Source: CAYZSU01 sp964480565
Lineage (GTDB): Bacteria > UBA10199 > 2-02-FULL-44-16 > JAAZCA01
Direction: 5' to 3'
DNA: 12,283 bases
Assembly: GCA_964480565.1 (NCBI GenBank)
Contig: CAYZSU010000063.1
Span: 1-12,283, forward strand
This document shows positions 7,471 to 12,283 of the stretch, piece by piece. The notes under the pieces are model-generated. The model worked only from the letters and a program-made list of their open reading frames with translations, was not told the origin of the DNA and searched no databases. Every line of letters begins with the position of its first letter. The stretch's first letter is position 1. The translations under genes were made by a program, and so were the position numbers.

Positions 7471-7902
7471 TCAGCCAAGTTCTTTTTTGAATACCAAGCT
7501 GGGTTGGGTATAGTCCATTGTTTGCGTATAAAAATGATGAGCGTGAGTGCGTTCCAACCCCGATGATAATGCAATTATATGACAGTGCTCTTGTTTTGCA
7601 ATATCTTCAACATAATGCATGAGTTGTTTGCCAACTCCTTTGGATTGATATGGTTTTGTGACAACCAAGTCATTAATCCAAATATGCCTACCATAATAGA
7701 GATTGGTTAAAATTGAAAATCCAATGAGACCGATTATCTGCTTGTTATGCCATGCGGAAAATATGCGGTAGCCTTCGAGTTGCATGTGTTTTATTAAGTT
7801 TACGTATCTGTTCTCACTGATATTTGGCCGAATATCCTTCATAATCGGAAAGCCCATGCGTAAGTCTGCACATGATATCAGTTCTTCAATAGTAATATCC
7901 AT
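7471..7902 (-). CDS. GNAT-family N-acetyltransferase, substrate unknown
   Basis: This 143-residue protein of the GNAT fold would transfer an acetyl group from acetyl-CoA to an unidentified amine. Motif A is seen at about 77-95: NDLVVTKPYQSKGVGKQLM, containing the acetyl-CoA pyrophosphate-binding Q-x-x-G-x-G. The N-terminal GFPIMKDIRPN...EGYRIFSA and the C-terminal SSGLERTHAHHFY fit a common single-domain GNAT subgroup. The frame is open up to 7944, but GGAGG sits five bases before the ATG at 7902-7900, so I start there; the extra N-terminal residues do not look like the family. The gene lies between the two small RNA copies on the opposite strand. A TATAAT hexamer on the minus strand at 7977-7972 is a possible -10, with no good -35. 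This would place its promoter on top of the activator motifs of copy B. Confidence 0.87.
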   Translation of the reverse strand: MDITIEELISCADLRMGFPIMKDIRPNISENRYVNLIKHMQLEGYRIFSAWHNKQIIGLIGFSILTNLYYGRHIWINDLVVTKPYQSKGVGKQLMHYVEDIAKQEHCHIIALSSGLERTHAHHFYTQTMDYTQPSLVFKKELG

Positions 7903-7917
7903 AATTGCCTCCATATA

Positions 7918-7967
7918 CAAAATGAATGACTCATTTTGCATCATTTATCAATGATATTCTCACTTTG
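7918..7967 (+). promoter_or_regulatory. Paired upstream activator-like motifs, copy B, including a perfect palindrome
   Basis: TCATTTTG (7931-7938) and TCACTTTG (7960-7967) are 29 bp apart, and the second starts 63 bp before the -24 GG, exactly as in copy A. The first forms a perfect 8-bp inverted repeat with CAAAATGA (7918-7925) across a 5-bp spacer, as expected for a dimeric activator site. It ends 15 bp upstream of the GNAT start codon, so binding here could also affect that gene. Confidence 0.6.
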
Positions 7968-8020
7968 ATAGATTATATTGTGCTAGGATTATTCAAAATG
8001 GCTATTCTAAGCAATTAAAG

Positions 8021-8036
8021 TTGGCATTAGCGTTGC
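8021..8036 (+). promoter_or_regulatory. Sigma-54 (-24/-12) promoter, copy B
   Basis: TTGGCA (8021-8026) and TTGC (8033-8036) have GG at 8023-8024 and GC at 8035-8036 with consensus spacing. The predicted start is near 8048. A TATAAT hexamer at 8041-8046 is not accompanied by a correctly spaced -35 box and is not conserved in copy A, so I favour sigma-54. Confidence 0.82.
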
Positions 8037-8047
8037 ATAGTATAATA

Positions 8048-8148
8048 CACATAATACAAAATACATAGGGGGTGTTAGATACTATAAAAATAAATCATTG
8101 TTGTCTCTTTAAAAATGGGGGAGCCCTTGCTACGGCGAGGGTTTTTTT
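8048..8148 (+). ncRNA. Predicted sigma-54-dependent small RNA, copy B (~101 nt)
   Basis: This is a paralogue of the RNA at 7252-7365. The 5' hairpin is kept, with AATAC (8060-8064) facing GTGTT (8072-8076): the C-G pair of copy A becomes U-G, and the loop ATAGGGG is unchanged. A single TGTTGTCTC (8099-8107) is followed by the shared TTTAAAAATGGGGGAG. The transcript ends at the terminator 8124-8148, about 120 bp before murI. A long frame opening at 8072 runs through it into murI, but it has no counterpart in copy A and I treat it as spurious. A secondary reading, that it is a murI leader with an attenuator, is weakened by copy A having no gene downstream. Confidence 0.75.
8124..8148 (+). terminator. 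Intrinsic terminator of small RNA copy B
   Basis: CCCTTGC (8124-8130), loop TACG, GCGAGGG (8135-8141) and seven T residues (8142-8148). The hairpin is identical to that of copy A. Confidence 0.9.
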
Positions 8149-8269
8149 ATGTGGTAATAATGGGATTGCCATCAAAACGCCTATCTTCAATATGTATTTT
8201 ATGGACAACCTTGCGATGAAATACATATTTCTCTGGTCAAGTGGAACTCAATTCGATATCACGCATCTT

Positions 8270-9070
8270 ATGGATTTAACAGCGCCTATTGGCATATTTG
8301 ATTCAGGCATTGGCGGGCTGACCGTATTGAACGCAATTGCGTCGGTGATGCCAAGTGAGTCGACTATTTATTTGGGCGATACGGCTCGGGTGCCTTATGG
8401 ATCCAAGTCTGCAGAAACCGTTGCTCGCTATGCCCGCGAATGCGCAGATTTTTTATATCAACGCAATGTCAAAGCCATAGTCATTGCCTGCAATACGGCC
8501 ACTGCCTATGCGCTACAGGAGCTTCAATTTCACTTTGATATTCCAGTCATTGGTGTCATTGAGCCAGGTGCCCATGCCGCATTGAATGTGAGTCATAATA
8601 AATATATTGGCGTGATCGGTACGGCAGGCACGATTGCGAGCAATGGGTATGGACGGATGTTAAAGTCCATGGATGCATCGGCCACAGTGATTAGTCGCGC
8701 ATGCCCATTATTTGTGCCATTGATTGAAGAGGGGCTACTTAATCATGACATTACACATTTGACGATTATGCACTATTTGCATGATATGATGCATGCCTCC
8801 ATGGATACATTAATTCTAGGATGTACGCATTACCCGCTATTGCGCCAGGCATTGGCCGCGTACTTAGGCGATGGTATTCACCTGGTGGATTCTGCTCAAA
8901 CGACAGCAGCTACTCTGCATACACTATTAACGGATCAACAATTATTATCCTCTGAGCAATGTCCAGGTAAACATCATGTCTATGTGACGGACTTGCCCAT
9001 GCGTTTTGAGCATGTGGCGCATCAGTTTTTGGGGCATTTGCCAATATCCATATCACGTATTGATTTTTAA
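8270..9070 (+). CDS. murI: Glutamate racemase
   Basis: MurI interconverts L- and D-glutamate in the cytoplasm and supplies D-glutamate for peptidoglycan. With the start at 8270 it has 266 residues, the usual family length. It shows PIGIFDSGIGG (6-16, with Asp11 and Ser12), the first catalytic Cys74 in ACNTATA, a TAGTIAS segment (118-124), RACPLFVPLIEEG (143-155), and the second catalytic Cys185 with His187 in LGCTHYP. The frame stays open back to 8072, through the small RNA copy B. Family similarity begins only a few residues after the ATG at 8270, so I choose that codon; there is no good Shine-Dalgarno site, and ATG at 8213 is an alternative. No convincing promoter is visible between 8149 and 8269. 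The S41 protease gene follows on the same strand. Confidence 0.93.
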   Translation: MDLTAPIGIFDSGIGGLTVLNAIASVMPSESTIYLGDTARVPYGSKSAETVARYARECADFLYQRNVKAIVIACNTATAYALQELQFHFDIPVIGVIEPGAHAALNVSHNKYIGVIGTAGTIASNGYGRMLKSMDASATVISRACPLFVPLIEEGLLNHDITHLTIMHYLHDMMHASMDTLILGCTHYPLLRQALAAYLGDGIHLVDSAQTTAATLHTLLTDQQLLSSEQCPGKHHVYVTDLPMRFEHVAHQFLGHLPISISRIDF

Positions 9071-9163
9071 TGGATAGCCTGTAATCGACTGATGGTAGTG
9101 CTTGCAATTTATTTGGAACATGGTACATCGCGCCCAGAAACACATAACATAGTTGAAACTATC

Positions 9164-10348
9164 ATGAAAATATTATCGTCACTCATTATTATTGGTATTG
9201 GTGTATGTAGTTTTATCCTTGGACCATCCGCCTTGTCGCTCACAAAAAATGGTTATGAGGAGTTGCGCAGGTTTGCAAAAGTGCTTCATTATATTGAAGA
9301 TAATTATGTGACACCAATTGATGAGAATAAATTAATTCAAGGTGCAATGAAGGGCATGCTCGATACCTTGGATGTTCATAGCGTGTATTTGCCGCCAGAA
9401 ATTCATGGTGAGTTAAAAGTGGATACGCGGGGGCGCTTTGATGGTATTGGTATTGAAGTGTCTATTCGAAATGGTACATTGATTATTGTCTCGCCAATTC
9501 AAGGTGCGCCTGCTGCAGAGGCGGGTGTTTTAGCAGGGGATCGTATTTTAAAGATCGATGATATGGCAGTAACAGGGCTGAATTTGGGTGAAGCTGTGAG
9601 CAAGCTTCGTGGCAAACGTGGGTCACGGATAAAATTAAACTTGCGTCGTAAAGGTGAAAAAAATTCCTTTGATATTAATGTTACCCGGCGTGTAATACGG
9701 GTATCCAGTGTAAAAACAAAACTCTACGATGATAATATTGCATATGTTCGTATTGTCAATTTTCAACAAAATGCGGCTAAAATGCTGCGAAAGTCATTGG
9801 AAAAAATGACCAGCGATGCGCCGATTAATGGGCTAATATTGGATCTTCGCCATAATCCAGGCGGTTTGCTGGATCAGGCTGTTCAAATGGTGGATTTATT
9901 TATTTCTAAGGGGACTATTGTTAGCCAAAAACATCGGGATAAGATAATTGACCGCCAGGTCGCGCATCAAAAGGGGACACAACTCAATTATCCCATGGTG
10001 GTTCTTGTGGATGAAGGATCTGCCTCAGCCTCAGAAATTGTAGCTGCAGCACTTCAGGATCATCGCCGTGCAACTATTATGGGAACGACCACTTTTGGCA
10101 AGGGATCTGTGCAAGTGGTTATGGATTTAGGCAGTAAGGCCGGATTAAAATTAACTATCGCGCATTATATTACTCCCAGTGGTCGAGTGATTCAGGGTAA
10201 GGGGATAGAGCCGGATATTATTGTTAAGCGAGGTAAAAAATTACTAAAAAAGACGCATCGACGGTATGGGCGCAAACGCTATGTGGATAATCAGCGCAAA
10301 GAGGCATTAAAACTTATTCAAACAAAAATCAAAGATTTGACAAAATAA
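9164..10348 (+). CDS. ctpA: Periplasmic C-terminal processing peptidase, family S41 (CtpA-like)
   Basis: Carboxy-terminal processing proteases cut exported proteins near their C-termini, including envelope and peptidoglycan-remodelling factors. From the ATG at 9164 the protein has 394 residues. A signal peptide lies at about 1-22 (KILSSLIIIGIGVCSFILG). The N-terminal helical region follows, then a PDZ domain at about 92-175 containing GIGIEVS and VLAGDRILKIDD. The catalytic core has the Ser-Lys pair: Ser288 in DEGSASASEI, and Lys313 with Gln317 in TFGKGSVQ. LRHNPGGLLDQAV (228-240) is also typical. An upstream in-frame ATG at 9092 would add 24 residues and bury the signal peptide, so I prefer 9164, although neither has a strong Shine-Dalgarno site. 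The C-terminal tail (355-394) is strongly basic. The phosphofructokinase gene begins 13 bases after the stop. The protein substrate is unknown. Confidence 0.92.
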   Translation: MKILSSLIIIGIGVCSFILGPSALSLTKNGYEELRRFAKVLHYIEDNYVTPIDENKLIQGAMKGMLDTLDVHSVYLPPEIHGELKVDTRGRFDGIGIEVSIRNGTLIIVSPIQGAPAAEAGVLAGDRILKIDDMAVTGLNLGEAVSKLRGKRGSRIKLNLRRKGEKNSFDINVTRRVIRVSSVKTKLYDDNIAYVRIVNFQQNAAKMLRKSLEKMTSDAPINGLILDLRHNPGGLLDQAVQMVDLFISKGTIVSQKHRDKIIDRQVAHQKGTQLNYPMVVLVDEGSASASEIVAAALQDHRRATIMGTTTFGKGSVQVVMDLGSKAGLKLTIAHYITPSGRVIQGKGIEPDIIVKRGKKLLKKTHRRYGRKRYVDNQRKEALKLIQTKIKDLTK

Positions 10349-10361
10349 ACAGGAGGAAAAA

Positions 10362-11396
10362 ATGGTAAAACGAGTAGGGATGTTAACCGGTGGTGGTGAT
10401 TGTCCAGGTTTAAATGCAGTGATTCGCGCAGCTGTGCGCCGTGCGTTAAAATATGGCGATTATGAAATGGTTGGGCTTCGCGATGGTTGGAAGGGGTTAT
10501 CTGAAAAGTTAACCATGCCGCTGACGCGTGAAAGCGTATCCGGTATTTTACATCGGGGCGGTACGATTTTAGGCAGTAGCCGAACCAATATTTTTAAAGA
10601 CGATGCTGTGCGTGACAAAGCACTCGCCAATTATAAGGAAATGGGCTTGGATGCGCTTATTGCCATTGGTGGTGAAGATACGCTGGGTGCTGCGCATAAA
10701 CTCAGTGAATGTGGATACAATGTAATTGGCGTGCCAAAAACCATTGATAATGATCTCATTGGTACGGATTATACATTTGGATTTGATACAGCAGTTAGCA
10801 TTGCCACAGAAGCGATTGATCGCTTGCATAGTACTGCAGAATCGCATCATCGCGTACTTATCTGTGAAGTGATGGGGCGGCATGCGGGTTGGATTGCGCT
10901 GCATTCCGGTATTGCTGGTGGTGCGGATTGTGTGCTTATTCCAGAGAAGACCATTAATATGGATTCCGTATGTCATGCGATTAAAAGTCGTATGGATAAT
11001 GATGTAAATTTCAGCATCATTGTGGTTGCAGAAGGTGCGAAATTTGAGGGCAAAGAAGTTCTTTCATCCGAAAAATTGGATGAATTTGGTCATGTACAAC
11101 TTGGCGGCATTGCCGATCAGTTGGCGAAAAAGATTAAAGATCAAATGGGTGTGGATACCCGTGCTACAGTGCTCGGTCATATTCAGCGTGGGGGGAGTCC
11201 TACCGCATATGATCGTTTCTTGTCCACACGCTATGGCTTGGCTGCTATGGATGCAGTGCATAATGGAAAAAACGGTGTTATGGTTGCGCTCAGTGGTAAA
11301 GATATTGTGGAAGTGCCGTTGACCAAGGTATCTGAAGGGATTAAAACCGTGGATGATAAAACTCAGGAATTAATTGATATTTTCTTGGGATATTAA
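10362..11396 (+). CDS. pfp: 6-phosphofructokinase, predicted pyrophosphate-dependent
   Basis: This 344-residue enzyme of the PfkA superfamily phosphorylates fructose 6-phosphate to fructose 1,6-bisphosphate. Visible motifs are the phosphate-binding TGGGDCPGLNA (9-19), GGEDT (103-107), PKTIDND (125-131, with catalytic Asp129), MGRHAGW (171-177) and the C-terminal HIQRGGSPTAYDR (273-285). Asp106 and Lys126 occupy the two positions that are Gly in the E. coli ATP enzyme; this pair is the known marker of pyrophosphate-dependent enzymes, whose reaction is reversible. I therefore predict PPi as phosphoryl donor, though donor preference inside this superfamily is not perfectly predictable. The start is set by a perfect AGGAGG (10351-10356) five bases before the ATG. 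It follows ctpA by 13 bases, so the two are probably co-transcribed, and a strong terminator comes next. Confidence 0.93.
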   Translation: MVKRVGMLTGGGDCPGLNAVIRAAVRRALKYGDYEMVGLRDGWKGLSEKLTMPLTRESVSGILHRGGTILGSSRTNIFKDDAVRDKALANYKEMGLDALIAIGGEDTLGAAHKLSECGYNVIGVPKTIDNDLIGTDYTFGFDTAVSIATEAIDRLHSTAESHHRVLICEVMGRHAGWIALHSGIAGGADCVLIPEKTINMDSVCHAIKSRMDNDVNFSIIVVAEGAKFEGKEVLSSEKLDEFGHVQLGGIADQLAKKIKDQMGVDTRATVLGHIQRGGSPTAYDRFLSTRYGLAAMDAVHNGKNGVMVALSGKDIVEVPLTKVSEGIKTVDDKTQELIDIFLGY

Positions 11397-11419
11397 TTTA
11401 AGTAGGATGTATGTAAATG

Positions 11420-11454
11420 GGCGCTATCGGTAATTCGGTAGTGCCTATTTTTTT
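11420..11454 (+). terminator. Intrinsic terminator after the phosphofructokinase gene
   Basis: A 10-bp stem pairs 11420-11429 (GGCGCTATCG) with 11436-11445 (CGGTAGTGCC), with two G-U pairs and a 6-base loop, followed by TA and seven T residues (11448-11454). It ends the transcript about 24 bases past the stop codon. Confidence 0.88.
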
Positions 11455-11570
11455 ATGGAAATAAGGGGCTATTTTCACGGGCAGTTCAATGATAGATATG
11501 TAATATAAATACTTTAAAATCGATTGTCATTTAATTTTACATGAGGGATTTTAAACTTTCGTGCTTTTTC

Positions 11571-11598
11571 TTGACTTTAGGTAGCTGCAGTCGATAAT
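11571..11598 (+). promoter_or_regulatory. Sigma-70 promoter of tdh
   Basis: TTGACT (11571-11576) and GATAAT (11593-11598) are 16 bp apart, giving a start near 11605 and a leader of about 35 nt. It follows directly after the upstream terminator, so tdh appears independently transcribed. Confidence 0.65.
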
Positions 11599-11639
11599 CC
11601 ACCTCCCATTAATAAAGAAAATAGAGGTAAGGATTACAA

Positions 11640-12283
11640 ATGAATAAAATGAAAGCCATTATCAAGGCCGAACCCAGTTCAGGGGCAATGTTGGTCAATC
11701 ATGATATGCCAAAGATGACATCGCATCAGGTGTTAATTCAAGTCAAAGCCACATCCATTTGCGGTACGGATGTGCATATTTACAACTGGGATGATTGGGC
11801 GGCATCGCGTATCTCAGTACCCATGATATTTGGGCATGAATTTTCCGGTGAAGTGATTGATATTGGGCCGCAGGTGGAGCATATTCGTGTGGGCGATTAT
11901 GTGTCTGCAGAAACGCATATCCCGTGCAAGGGATGCTATCAGTGCCGCACCGGGCGAATGCATATTTGTCAGCATGGTAAAATTTTAGGTGTGGATCGTC
12001 ACGGCAGTTTTGCCGAGTATATCGCGATTCCGGAAATATGCTGTATAAAAAATTCAAAGGATTTGCCTTGGCACTTGGCATCTATTCAAGAACCCTTGGG
12101 TAATGCTTTTCATTGTGTTAGTGAAAGTCAGGTCTCAGGAAAGAGTGTGGTTATTTTTGGCGATGGACCGATTGGCATTATGGCAACAGGTTTAAGCAGG
12201 CTCTATGGTGCGAGTAAAATTATTGCCTGTGGTATGCAGCCGGCGCGTTTAAAGATGATGGCGCATTATGACCCCGACGAGAT
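11640..12283 (+). CDS. tdh: L-threonine 3-dehydrogenase, C-terminus beyond the window
   Basis: Tdh is a zinc- and NAD-dependent cytoplasmic medium-chain dehydrogenase that oxidises L-threonine to 2-amino-3-ketobutyrate, which 2-amino-3-ketobutyrate CoA ligase then cleaves to glycine. The visible 214 residues cover the catalytic domain and the start of the Rossmann fold. Catalytic-zinc ligands are Cys41 (ICGTDVHIYNWDDW), His66 and Glu67 (GHEFSGEV). The structural-zinc cysteines are 96, 99, 102 and 110. The NAD-binding GDGPIG is at 174-179. CGTDVHIYNW is characteristic of threonine dehydrogenases within the family. AAGGA at 11629-11633 is six bases before the ATG at 11640; a second ATG three codons on also fits. 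About 130 residues are expected past the window end. The kbl partner gene is not in view. Confidence 0.9.
   Translation, partial: MNKMKAIIKAEPSSGAMLVNHDMPKMTSHQVLIQVKATSICGTDVHIYNWDDWAASRISVPMIFGHEFSGEVIDIGPQVEHIRVGDYVSAETHIPCKGCYQCRTGRMHICQHGKILGVDRHGSFAEYIAIPEICCIKNSKDLPWHLASIQEPLGNAFHCVSESQVSGKSVVIFGDGPIGIMATGLSRLYGASKIIACGMQPARLKMMAHYDPDE

Larger units (their letters stand above)
7929..8148 (+). repeat. Direct repeat B: promoter plus small RNA module
   Basis: This is the partner of 7133-7365. It keeps every element of copy A: two upstream motifs, the -24/-12 promoter, the GGGGG-containing hairpin, GTTGTCTCTTTAAAAATGGG and the UACG-loop terminator. It lacks one 15-nt unit that is doubled in copy A. 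Confidence 0.85.

Noticed and set aside
7903..7944. Upstream start for the GNAT gene at 7944
   Set aside because: A good GGAGG site directly precedes the internal ATG at 7902, and the extra residues do not fit the family.
8018..8046. Sigma-70 promoter for small RNA copy B using TATAAT at 8041-8046
   Set aside because: No -35 box lies at a proper distance and the hexamer is not conserved in copy A, whereas the sigma-54 element is conserved in both.
8048..8148. Riboswitch or attenuator controlling murI
   Set aside because: Copy A carries the same structure with no co-directional gene after it, so an independent RNA is the simpler reading; it is not excluded for copy B.
7133..8148. Composite transposon or CRISPR-like array
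   Set aside because: There are only two direct copies, no transposase between them and no target duplications; the conserved blocks are promoter, RNA and terminator parts.
8072..8269. Long N-terminal extension of murI starting at GTG 8072
   Set aside because: It runs through small RNA copy B and its terminator, has no ribosome-binding site, lacks family similarity, and is not conserved in copy A.
9092..9163. Upstream start for the S41 protease
   Set aside because: It would place 24 residues in front of a clear signal peptide and has no Shine-Dalgarno site.

Overview
The window looks like chromosomal DNA from a low-GC Gram-negative bacterium. A Tol-type TolQ/TolR/TolA set, two clear sigma-54 promoters and an IS3-type transposase remnant point to Proteobacteria, most likely a gammaproteobacterium. 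That placement is inference; no rRNA or tRNA gene is present to settle it.

Layout. Bases 1-341 are transposon debris: the C-terminal part of an IS3-family transposase on the plus strand is cut at about 252-260 and joined to the first ~30 codons of an IS630-like transposase on the minus strand. Bases 594-4697 encode one very large (1367 aa) exported, multi-spanning membrane protein of unknown function that appears internally duplicated. A 197-bp convergent gap (4698-4894) holds a degraded REP-like palindrome. The minus-strand operon tolQ-tolR-tolA (6930-4895) follows, with a good sigma-70 promoter at 6969-6998. No tolB or pal lies downstream of tolA, unlike the usual order.

The most interesting part is 7133-8148. 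Two diverged copies of one module lie 796 bp apart, on either side of a minus-strand GNAT acetyltransferase gene (7471-7902). Each copy has a paired upstream motif, a correctly spaced sigma-54 -24/-12 promoter, a non-coding transcribed region of about 100-115 nt, and an identical intrinsic terminator with a C(UACG)G loop. I read them as paralogous sigma-54-dependent small RNA genes whose promoter architecture resembles that of known regulatory sRNAs such as Qrr and GlmY/GlmZ. The RNA itself is not one I recognise.

The right third is a plus-strand housekeeping run: murI (glutamate racemase), a periplasmic C-terminal processing protease of family S41, and a phosphofructokinase whose active-site residues predict use of pyrophosphate instead of ATP. 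A strong terminator at 11420-11454 closes this run. A new sigma-70 promoter then precedes tdh (L-threonine 3-dehydrogenase), which runs off the window end. MurI, Tol and Ctp all concern the cell envelope; PfP and Tdh are central metabolism. Apart from the regulatory elements listed, I see nothing further in the gaps at 342-593, 6999-7132, 7366-7470 and 8149-8269.
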